A stretch of 64,000 bases of DNA from Glandiceps talaboti (taxonomy: Eukaryota; Hemichordata; Enteropneusta; Spengelidae): assembly GCF_964340395.1 (NCBI RefSeq), contig NC_135560.1, positions 18,885,098 through 18,949,097 of the forward strand, read 5' to 3'. This document shows, one piece after another, positions 26,501 through 34,071 of the stretch. Position 1 is the first letter of the stretch, and each line of letters starts with the position of its first letter. A program made the translations under genes and the position numbers. The notes below the pieces were generated by a model. The model made no database searches. It was not told the DNA's origin and saw nothing but the letters and a program-made list of their open reading frames with translations.

Positions 26501-27335
26501 TATACATTGCAGGTAATTTAATTACAGTATATTGTGTGCTATGATTTCACCAGCCCTGGCACAGGTCTGACAGGTACAGTGATTGCCATAGATATTTGTA
26601 TTTAAAATGAAAACTAGTACTAATATTTGCTGTTGATTTCACCAGCCCTGGCACAGGTCGGACAGGTACAGTGGTTCCCATAGATATTTGTATTTAAAAT
26701 GAAAACTAGTACTAATATTTGTTGTTGATTTCACCAGCCCTGGCACAGGTCGGACAGATACAGTGGTTGCCATAGATATTTGTATTTAAAATGAAAACTA
26801 GTACTAATATTTGCTGTTGATTTCACCAGCCCTGGCACAGGTCGGACAGGTACAGTGATTGCCATAGATATTGGTATGAGGTCTTTAGAAGACAACAAAG
26901 CTGTGGATGTTCCCAATACAGTCAGTTGTATCAGACAAGACAGAGCTGGTGCTGTGCAGACCAAAGAACAGTATAACTTTATCTATCAGGTAGGTTTATA
27001 GTCATCAATGTTAAACTAGACAAGCAAACAAACAAACAATCATCTATATCTTCATCTTTCAACAGTGAACAACTACTTTCACTGACTTGTAAAGTATATT
27101 TAGTGTCACCAAATTTTATAATCATGGAAGTTCAAAAGTTAATTACATTCCTGATATTGTTTTGATACAAAAGCAAATAATGACAGAAGTTAACTTGTCT
27201 TTATAGGCACTACAGTATTATGCCACCAGATTAGTCCAACAACTACAACAAATGCATCATGACTTCTTTATCACCGATGTGGATGAACTTGATGACTGGG
27301 CAAGCTTTACATCTGAAGAGAGAGGTCCAATATGA
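11571..27335 (+). CDS. Receptor-type protein tyrosine phosphatase, mucin-like ectodomain, R7-like PTP domain
   Basis: Eleven GT-AG exons in phase: 11571-11652, 17112-19594, 20762-20911, 21410-21634, 23627-23707, 24343-24501, 24961-25098, 25553-25693, 26364-26512, 26830-26989, 27207-27335; 1298 aa. Residues 1 to ~27 are a signal peptide. A Ser/Thr/Pro-rich stalk to ~740 contains a duplicated [11 protein letters not shown] block. Residues ~750-865 may be SEA-like. TM ~881-903 is followed by an RRRRRR stop-transfer, then one PTP domain (~1015-1285): [41 protein letters not shown] (Cys1202, Arg1208) and [10 protein letters not shown] are conserved. Spacing and wording resemble PTPRR/PTPN5/PTPN7. 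The WPD-loop acid is His (WPH, residue 1170), and P-loop SPGTG replaces SAGxG, so catalysis may be weak or absent. No clear kinase-interaction motif is seen. The start was chosen because its signal peptide splices in frame onto the stalk exon. Confidence 0.88.
12600..12780. repeat. Dispersed foldback (MITE-like) element, copy A
   Basis: The left part GGGGTATTTGCACTAGTACTTGCAGT pairs imperfectly with ACTGCAAGCACTCTGCCAATACCCC on the right. The right half (GCACTTTCAC...ACTGCAGAGA..ACTGCAA...AATACCCC.AGTA...GTTCTGTT) recurs at about 36305-36420 in a GLMP intron, so the element is dispersed and non-coding. Confidence 0.65.
12964..12983. repeat. Poly-C tract, 20 bases
   Basis: Homopolymer of 20 C. 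The length in the true genome is uncertain because such runs are error-prone. Confidence 0.95.
13200..14300. repeat. Diverged tandem/interspersed repeat, units about 370-480 bp
   Basis: Recurring blocks appear in the same order: AAGGTCAAAGGTCAAGGTC, CTGATAATATGGGGTAGA, TTTTTGAGTTAT.CAGTAAAT, TGATTTTTAACTACAAATATGGCTGCCATTC. The TGGCTGCCATT block is at about 13798 and 14165, with a diverged copy near 13318. The last copy ends GATATGATGCATTACGGATGGACAGAACCC, a style of ending common in invertebrate short interspersed repeats. Confidence 0.75.
14311..14322. repeat. Poly-G tract, 12 bases
   Basis: Homopolymer run directly after the last unit of the 13-14 kb repeat. Confidence 0.9.
15070..15850. 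repeat. Tandem array, period about 112-121 bp, interrupted by a solo LTR
   Basis: AATCTGAGGCTAATCACCATT occurs at 15092, 15204, 15319 and 15440 (a slightly different end in the last). Each is followed by a TCCAAGTATTCAAAGTTAAAGATACTCACC and AAAGAGAATATTCAG-type segment. The fifth partial unit is split: it stops at CCAAAGT (15489) and resumes at AAAGTTAAAGGTACTCACCTGG (15792). In units 2-4 these two halves are contiguous. Confidence 0.88.
15490..15791 (+). mobile_element. Solo LTR (302 bp) with 5-bp target-site duplication AAAGT
   Basis: The insert begins TGTCGTGAAT and ends GTCATCCACA, so it has the TG...CA ends typical of retroviral-type LTRs. It is flanked on both sides by AAAGT (15485-15489 and 15792-15796). 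The flanking tandem repeat shows the uninterrupted empty site (CAAAGTTAAAG) in other units. A TATA-like TATAAA at 15692-15697 sits where an LTR promoter would lie. No internal gag/pol region is present, so this is a solo LTR left by recombination. Orientation is inferred from the TATA-like motif. Confidence 0.8.
17822..18057 (+). repeat. Internal coding repeat in the PTP stalk, period 177 bp
   Basis: ACCAGGACGGAAATTACTCC...CCAAGTATACA.GTACCTGATAA.TC.GCAAAGG occurs at 17822 and again at 17999. The distance (177 bp) keeps the frame, giving two copies of [11 protein letters not shown]-x-VPDKSAK. This is a recent duplication of 59 codons in the mucin-like region. Confidence 0.9.
19595..20761 (+). 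other. PTP intron 2
   Basis: Starts GGTAATAATG after AACCA and ends in a long T-run plus CAG. A possible SINE remnant lies at 19784-19920. Nothing else is recognised. Confidence 0.8.
19784..19920 (+). repeat. SINE-like element
   Basis: A short element ending GAGGTCTTGTTACAGCACTATATAAATAATGATGATG, an ending of the GCACTATATAAAT-plus-trinucleotide type common to tRNA-derived SINEs. It shares its end with sequence at about 6835-6857. Confidence 0.5.
21635..23626 (+). other. PTP intron 4
   Basis: Donor GTGGGATAG, acceptor TTCTTGTGTAG. It contains a partial copy of the exon 4 edge at about 21727-21779 and otherwise no recognised feature. Confidence 0.75.
21727..21779 (+). repeat. Partial duplication of PTP exon 4 3' edge and donor region
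   Basis: AGCTAGACGAACCACCATCACCATAGGATAGTAGGGTTTGTAGAAAAAA closely repeats 21610-21660 (AGTTAGATGAAGCACCATCACCACAGGTGGGATAGTAGGGTTTGTAGAAAAAA), about 118 bases downstream. The copy has lost the CAG-GTGGG donor, so it cannot serve as an exon end. Confidence 0.8.
23708..24342 (+). repeat. PTP intron 5 with diverged repeats, period about 128 bp
   Basis: Related blocks recur: AAGTAAAACATGTT (about 23832 and 23992; diverged AAGTAAACCATTTT at 24122) and A.GACTA.ATG.T.TATAT.T (23778, 24062, 24188). Long A- and T-runs lie at 23845-23900. Intronic, non-coding. Confidence 0.6.
25099..25552 (+). other. PTP intron 7
   Basis: Donor GTAAAATAAA, acceptor CTTGTTCCAG. No feature recognised. An antisense open frame overlapping the left part has no homology signal. 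Confidence 0.7.
25733..26290. repeat. (ACTGT/ACTGC)n pentamer-derived satellite in PTP intron 8
   Basis: About 560 bases built from ACTGT, ACTGC and ATTGC pentamers. A higher-order unit is visible: GAACCACACTGCACTGTGCGGGACTGCATTGCACTGTACTG appears repeatedly at spacings of roughly 70-130 bases. The array keeps long open frames on both strands simply because the pentamers contain few stops. It lies between exons 8 and 9 and is not coding. Confidence 0.95.
26545..26875 (+). repeat. Tandem 92-bp partial duplications of the PTP active-site exon edge
   Basis: The intron end plus first ~43 bases of exon 10 is present four times, with acceptors before 26554, 26646, 26738 and 26830 (exact 92-bp spacing). 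Every copy has TTTCACCAG followed by C-CCT-GGC-ACA-GGT. Only the fourth continues as exon 10 (GATATTGGTATGAGG). Copies 1-3 continue GATATTTGTATTTAA and stop in frame. Copy 1 has CTG for the P-loop Arg codon CGG; copy 3 has GAT for the following Gly codon GGT. Copy 2 keeps the loop intact. Confidence 0.95.
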
Positions 27336-27725
27336 TCTCTGACCCTCATTTACATAAAGAATGGAAGTTTTATATCTGAAGAGATTCAAGTGACCTAAGG
27401 GGCCTTGTCAGGATGAGTCATCAGATGAATAGTGCCAAACCCTTGGGTCACAAGTATTTTCCAGCTGAATGAAGAAAAATATTGGGGTTTAATATAATTA
27501 AACTTCCTTAAGCAAAATTTATGAAAAATCAGCAATGGCAATTAGGAATGGTTTGACTCGCATTTCAAGGACCACAGATTTGGTGACATACATACAGATT
27601 GTTGGGACATAGAATGACCTGGGTATATAATTCATATTTTCTGTTCAAAGACAATAACTTGGCTTGTGTATTGTATAATGGTCTTTATGTAACTGTCCTG
27701 TATTGTTGGGGTCACTTAACCTGTA

Positions 27726-27731
27726 AATAAA
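27726..27731 (+). terminator. Polyadenylation signal of the PTP gene
   Basis: AATAAA about 390 bases after the stop codon; the first canonical signal in the 3' region. Confidence 0.55.
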
Positions 27732-28618
27732 ATATGTCTGTCCATACATAGACCCTCCTTGGAGCGTGTATGGGCCATATCACTTCATTTTATGATTGAT
27801 TTGGCAAAAAAAATGTATTTACTTTTGTTCATTAAAGCAAAAAGAACTGTAGATAGATTCAAAAAACATTATATTTTGTATCCGTAGATGATTTTTTTCT
27901 ATGTATATTTTAACATGGATAAACTGTAGTACAATTATGTAAATTAAATTTGAATACATGTCATAGTTGTACATCTGGAATGCAAAAAAAAATAGACTAC
28001 TCTGACAATGAATTACACACATATAAAACATTAGCTAGTCAAAATTTACTTTTATTTAATGTATAAAAAAGATTACACATTATTTTCATGTACACATGTA
28101 GATTTTTCATTCAAAAAATGTACAACAGGTACACAAACAGTGGTATTTTATCTCCAAGAAAAATAAACAATTTATGGCATGTTGGTCGAGTTTTTTTATA
28201 TGAATATGATCATTTAATGATCGATGACAAACAGAGAGTACCTAAGTACAAGGTGGGATGGATGGGGCTGTGTCTTCAGTGCAGACTTTGTTTTCAGTGG
28301 AGACTTGTTTCTTGGGTTGGGGTGGGTTTTGATTTTATCTTTAGCAAAGCAATTTTAACCTTTATTACATTTGCTGTTCAGCTATTGATATTGCTACATT
28401 GTTTTCCATGAGAGTTTGTTTTTAATCATTTTACAGTATATTGTTAATTTTTGATGAGTAGTATTTCATAAAACTACAAACTACTACCTTTTTCATTGAA
28501 CAGTTACAATGTACTACTTTGTGCAAGTTAAAGCTGTGGGCAGCACCTTGACACCAGAGTCCCCTCACCAGCGAGGTGGCTGCATCACTCCGCTCCAAGT
28601 GCCCTACTCAGCTCTCTC

Positions 28619-28670
28619 GAGCTCAAATCAGATGTGTCTACCCACTGAATTTAAGCATATTACTAAAGGC
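28619..28670 (+). pseudogene. 28S rRNA 5'-end fragment (degraded)
   Basis: GCTCAAATCAGATGTGTCTACCCACTGAATTTAAGCATATTACTAA corresponds to the start of eukaryotic 28S rRNA (CCTCAGATCAGACG...ACCCGCTGAATTTAAGCATATTA), recognised from the conserved primer-site sequence. Several substitutions and the loss of match after about 28670 show a dead fragment, not an rDNA unit. The ~70 bases upstream may also derive from the rDNA spacer, but I cannot confirm that. Confidence 0.75.
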
Positions 28671-29363
28671 TGCACTAGCTGTAACTGGGAATAGAGTATT
28701 ATTTTACATTATTGAAAATTTTTAAAATATCAATTATTTGACAATGTACATGTTAATTAGATGGTGAAACTGTAATAGCGTTATTGAGGTGCTGATTTTG
28801 GGGTGTGGGCCCAAAAATGGATTTATTGTACCATATGTGTACAGCTACAAATACATCTACCCACATGTGATTACAGTAATATTCTTCATATCCAGCAAAA
28901 GTTTCAAAAAATATTCCAGTTGCGGCTAGTGCGGCGTAATAAGCAGAACTTTAGAATTAAGTTACTCTCCATTCAAGTACATCCCGATGAAGCTAATAAG
29001 ATATTAGCACAAATGTGGGATTGTCTTTAAAAAATGTTTATATTTCTCTGTGCGTTTACATTTTCATTTCTAGATACCCTGTAGTTGTTACAATGTAACT
29101 GAACAGGGGTTGCTATAGTGTAAAATTACAAATTTCTACTTAAATAGAGAGGCAACATGTAATTTGCAAGTGAGCGTCTATGATTAGTTTAATACATTTC
29201 TAACTGTTCATTGATAGAGGTTGTAATATTATGACAACAGGTGTGCCCAAAATCTCACTGCAAGACATATTCTGTAAAATTTTGAAAATAAAACAGTAGA
29301 TCATTTACATAACTTGACGTGTGAATTAATTTATTAATATATTACATTATTCATCGATGTTGT

Positions 29364-29461
29364 CACTGCTGGTCTGAATAAAAGGCTAAGAATTACTCAC
29401 TGGTCTGAATAACAGACTGAAAATTACTCACTGGTCTGAATAAGAGGCTAAGAACTACTCA
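29364..29461. repeat. 31-bp tandem repeat, 3 copies
   Basis: CTGGTCTGAATAA.AG.CT.A.AA.TACTCA occurs at 29369, 29400 and 29431. Confidence 0.9.
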
Positions 29462-29526
29462 ATCTGGAATGAAATGGTGGATTCTCAGTACATATAGCTT
29501 ACAAGTCGCATTATCTGACATACGAC

Positions 29527-29690
29527 AGGGTTGATGGCCAAGTGGTTAGCTCATATGCTTCTTACATCTACAGTCTGGGTTTAAATTCCTAGAGTGATGC
29601 TCAGTTCGACCCTCCCAAACAGTGCAGGTTTTCTCCCAGATACTTGGGTTTCCTCCTGCTTTTATCCAAAACACTGATTTCACTCCTAGA
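29527..29690 (+). mobile_element. tRNA-derived SINE, degraded copy
   Basis: GTTGATGGCCAAGTGGTTAGC (A-box-like) ... CAGTCTGGGTTTAAATTCC (B-box-like), then GTGATGCTCAGTTCGACCCTCCCAAACAGTGCAGGTTTTCTCCC. It has the same order as the better-preserved copy at 33157, including the TACTTGGGTTTCCTCCTGCTTTT segment. Confidence 0.75.
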
Positions 29691-30599
29691 AACTTGCAAG
29701 GTTTGTGTATACAAAGTAATCTGTAGAGGCTTTAATACAATGTACTTCAAATTTTAAGGACTTGGGGAAGGGCAGATGTGGCAGAGGGTGTGGGTAAGAC
29801 CACACATTTCCTCTCATTATTATGAGAAAAACAATATTTTACACCTTCTTTTCAAGATATGACAACATATTGGTTATATCAACTAATCTAGGAAAGTTTT
29901 AGTTGGCCACATTTCGTAGTTTGACAATGAAAGTCATACTACTGTATTAAACTAGTGAATTATCAAATCCTTGCTACATATAAGTAAACAATCGATGATA
30001 TCATCACAGCGGTGCAAACTTAGGTTTTCATGATTTATTCAATTGCAAGAAGTGACCGATTTTCTACTTTTCTAAAAAATCAAATAAATTCTGTTCGAAC
30101 AATACACTGTGCTGCTTCCACCAAGGTTTATAAATCTGACTGTTAAATAATAAAATAAGTCCATATTTTTACAAATTCTCCATAACTTGTAGTTGGATAC
30201 CCCTTACGTTGTTGGGGAGGAGTGAAGAGTGGAGAGAAGGTAGCCTACATCTGACGACAACATTCACAGTTGCAGCTGAGGATAGGTTTTAAAATATGAA
30301 TCATATAACTGACATTGTAAAGCTTTCATGTGACTGTAATATGAATATAACTGAAATTTTGTATCAGAAGTGGGCTGCATGTGTCGCAGGATAATATCAT
30401 ACTTTGCACTTCACGACCTACAACTTCAGTTACATTCATACTACAGTCACATGGTACATGTAGCTTTTTGGGATCTGTACAATTTGGGATTCGTTTCCAA
30501 GATATCTTTTTGACTCTGCGAGTAGAAATTTTCATTACTATGATAGCTTTTATTGACAAATAATTTCAGTTAATGTGATTCATACTTCAAGACTGATGC

Positions 30600-30830
30600 T
30601 TGGCTCACAAGCGATTGTGCGCCCCCACACATCGGTCAACCCCTCCCACATTTGAGAGAGGAGGCTGGTGAGGGCGGAACAACACGACGTATCTTACAGT
30701 CTACTTTAATAGAAAGGTAGTCTGTGTAAGGTACGCTATGACGGGGCACCCTCACATCAGTCAACCCCTCCCACGTCCGTGAGAGGAGGCTGGTGAGGGC
30801 TGAAAGACATGACGCATCTTATAGTCCAGT
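30600..30830. mobile_element. MITE-like foldback elements, two related copies
   Basis: The element at 30719-30826 starts TAGTCTGTGTAAGGTACGCTATGACG and ends GACATGACGCATCTTATAGTCCA, which are imperfect inverted repeats. Its core CCTCACATCAGTCAACCCCTCCCA...GAGAGGAGGCTGGTGAGGG is itself palindromic. A left neighbour ending ACGACGTATCTTACAGTCTA at about 30703 shares the core (repeat spacing 125 bp). The same ends occur at 44709-44848. Confidence 0.65.
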
Positions 30831-31499
30831 TACTACGGAGACGTTGGGTAAAACATGACAAGGATATTTAGTACAACTATTTACAAAGCATGTATTATGA
30901 AAAACTATGAAAAGTATATAAAAATTAGCAAAACAATTGAAATATGATTTAAATATACCACAGTAATTGGAATTGTAAGAGGAATGGAAAAACAACAAGG
31001 CAAGTTAACATAACATACAGAAAAGTTAATCAAAATCATCTTTAGATGAATAATGACAAGAAAGGTAAAATGAATGTTAAATAAAACAAAGTACTCAAAT
31101 AATGTAAATGACTCCAAAATGAAATTCTTCTATACATGCAATTACATGAATTAACTGATATCACTCACTGTACCATTAAAAGGTCATCTTATATGTCAAA
31201 TGATAATTTTGGTAAAATACCTGTACCTTGGGTAGATTTTAGAAATGTACCTAGTTACTGCAATGCCCTACACAAACACACTAACAATATTATATTAAAC
31301 ACATTGAGATTCAATCAATACAACCAACTCTTCATTGATATACACATATATGGTCTGTGTATAACACATCATGAGGTAGAAGTTGGAAACATTGAATTCA
31401 ATGTAGAAATATCTGCTACAAGTCACTAGTTTTTAAGAAATGGTCAAATGTGATAATCAAATGAATTAGCACTTGTATCTTTACACTAACACCTCAGAT

Positions 31500-32825
31500 T
31501 AGATTGGTAAGTTATCAGCCCAAACAATGACATTAGTCGTACTAGATCTCAGAGATGATGTCAACTCAAACAATGACATTAGTCATACTGGATCTCAGAG
31601 ATGAGGTCCACTCAAACAATGACATTAGTCATGATGGATCTCAGAGATGAGGTCAACTCAAACAATGACATTAGTCGTACTAGATCTCAGAGATGGTCAA
31701 CTCAAACAATGACATTAGTCGTACTAGATCTCAGAGATGGTCAACTCAAACAATGACATTAGTCGTACTAGATCTCAGAGATGATGTCAACTCAAACAAT
31801 GACATTAGTTGTACTAGATCTCAGAGATGATGTCAACTCAAACAATGACATTAGTTGTACTAGATCTCAGAGATGATGTCAACTCAAACAATGACATTAG
31901 TTGTACTAGATCTCAGAGATGATGTCAACTCAAACAATGACATTAGTTGTACTAGATCTCAGAGATGTCAACTCAAACAATGACATTAGTCGTACTAGAT
32001 CTCAGAGATGATGTCAACTCAAACAATGACATTAGTTGTACTAGATCTCAGAGATGATGTCAACTCAAACAATGACATTAGTTGTACTAGATCTCAGAGA
32101 TGATGTCAACTCAAACAATGACATTAGTTGTACTAGATCTCAGAGATGATGTCAACTCAAACAATGACATTAGTCGTACTAGATCTCAGAGATGATGTCA
32201 ACTCAAACAATGACATTAGTTGTACTAGATCTCAGAGATGTCAACTCAAACAATGACATTAGTCGTACTAGATCTCAGAGATGATGTCAACTCAAACAAT
32301 GACATTAGTTGTACTAGATCTCAGAGATGATGTCAACTCACACAATGACATTAGTCATACTAGATCTCAGAGATGAGGTCAACTCACACAATGACATTAG
32401 TCATACTAGATCTCAGAGATGATGTCAACTCAAACAATGACATTAGTCGTACTAGATCTCAGAGATGATGTCAACTCAAACAATGACATTAGTTGTACTA
32501 GATCTCAGAGATGTCAACTCAAACAATGACATTAGTCATACTAGATCTCAGAGATGATGTCAACTCAAACAATGACATTAGTTGTACTAGATCTCAGAGA
32601 TGAGGTCAACTCACACAATGACATTAGTCATACTAGATCTCAGAGATGATGTCAACTCAAACAATGACATTAGTCGTACTAGATCTCAGAGATGATGTCA
32701 ACTCAAACAATGACATTAGTTGTACTAGATCTCAGAGATGATGTCAACTCAAACAATGACATTAGTTGTACTAGATCTCAGAGATGATGTCAACTCAAAC
32801 AATGACATTAGTTGTGCTGGATCTG
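31500..32825. repeat. Minisatellite, mostly 46-bp units, about 29 copies
   Basis: Consensus GATGTCAACTCAAACAATGA plus CATTAGTTGTACTAGATCTC plus AGAGAT. Units vary at a few positions (TCGTAC, TCATAC, TTGTAC) and in length (about 42, 43 or 46 bases through loss of GAT). Runs of the TTGTAC variant alternate with TCGTAC/TCATAC units, indicating block-wise amplification. Each unit carries an AGATCT palindrome. Intergenic. Confidence 0.97.
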
Positions 32826-33156
32826 AAAGAAAGGTGAACACATTCTTACTTCCCAAGATTCTGTATATGTCATTCAAAACAATTCATTTGTGTCTTCTTA
32901 GATATGAAAATGTTTGATGACATTTGAAATCTATTATCATTATTATATTCTATGGCTTACTTTGACTTGATATCTAAAAATATACCATGTCATCACAATA
33001 TATTTATATCACCCTCATTTGTCATACCCTGTACTTTTAAGTTAATACTAAAAGTTTCTCTAATTGCCCAAACTTTATGAATTAGTAGGGACTTAAAGCA
33101 AAGGCCCATGATTTAATCCCAGGCTCTCGTAAAAGTCTTATCAGTGGGACAATTTT

Positions 33157-33427
33157 GGGTTGTCGGTGGCCGAGCGGTTAGCTTGTACGCCTCTTACCTC
33201 TGCAGTCTGGGTTCAAACCCGCCTGTTGTTGGCTGGGTTTGATTTAAAATCTAACCAGGTCTGTATGTAAGAAGGGTGATACTCAGTTTGACCCTGTCGA
33301 ACAATGCAGGTTTTCCCCGGGTACTCCGGTTTCCTCATGCTTTTTCAACACTAGGGTATCGCTCTTGCGGCGACAAGTCAACAAATTTCCGAGTTTATTT
33401 GGACGAATAAAAATTATTATTATTATA
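33157..33427 (+). mobile_element. tRNA-derived SINE, best-preserved copy
   Basis: The head GTCGGTGGCCGAGCGGTTAGC (tRNA-Ser/Leu-like A box) and GGGTTCAAACCC (B box, 33209-33220) form an internal Pol III promoter. The body has GATACTCAGTTTGACCCTGTCGAACAATGCAGGTTTTCCCCGGG and a GGTACTCCGGTTTCCTC segment. The tail is AATAAAAATTATTATTATTAT. Related copies are at 29527 (+) and 49211-49480 (-). It is not a working tRNA gene: there is no acceptor stem closure after the B box. Confidence 0.85.
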
Positions 33428-34071
33428 AGCATTAGAAAGGATCATTGTTTTCTTCTGGACTGACTTTTTCTCCAGCTCTGCCAGACAAACCATTTTTTTC
33501 ACCACAATTTTAATCCTAATCTGAAATGGCCCTCAGTATAACGATGAAGTTGAAGATACTTTGTAAATGCCAACTATTATCTGTGTAATCTCTCCTTGGG
33601 TGCATTTCACAGATGGATTATTTTTACCTGAATAATCATAATTACAGAATTCTCTGATTACAGGGGTGACTCTAGTTGATGTTAATTTCTTGTTTATATC
33701 AAGCAGACCAATTTTGGTAAATAGGTTGTCCAAACTTTTTACCTCAGAAAAGTCTGCTGCAAGTAAATTTCATGTGTATACTGATATTGTGGTAGTAGAT
33801 GTGTGTTGGTTGTGCCTTGCAGACACAAAATCCAACGGCTTTGCTGACCAGTATGAATGGTTAAACAACTGGGTACATTGACAGCAAAAGAACTTGTTGC
33901 CTAAATACTATACTAACACTGCCATATAGTATGTATGACTTCACATGTTACAATCAGCATAACCAAATATATTTTCATCAGAATTATTGGAAAAGTTTGC
34001 AAGGAGATCACATGTATTTTATACAAAAATAACTCTGAATAAGCAGTTTTTCTTTTTCCCTGAAAATGTGT

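Larger units (their letters stand above)
27336..34071. other. PTP 3' UTR and convergent intergenic region
   Basis: The 3' ends of the PTP (+) and GLMP (-) genes face each other across 6.7 kb. No supported exon is present. It holds an rRNA fragment (28.6 kb), two tRNA-derived SINEs (29.5 and 33.2 kb), a 31-bp tandem repeat (29.4 kb), MITE-like elements (30.6-30.8 kb) and a ~1.3 kb minisatellite (31.5-32.8 kb). Confidence 0.65.

Noticed and set aside
31136-31429. 97-codon open frame in the PTP-GLMP intergenic region
   Set aside because: AT-rich, no recognisable domain or neighbouring splice signals; could be checked with transcripts but not supported.
31500-32825. Regularly spaced repeats resembling a CRISPR array
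   Set aside because: Units are contiguous with no unique spacers, in a eukaryotic intergenic region; it is a minisatellite.
33157-33240. tRNA gene (A and B boxes present)
   Set aside because: No closing acceptor stem; sequence continues as a SINE body with trinucleotide tail, and related copies exist at 29.5 and 49.2 kb.
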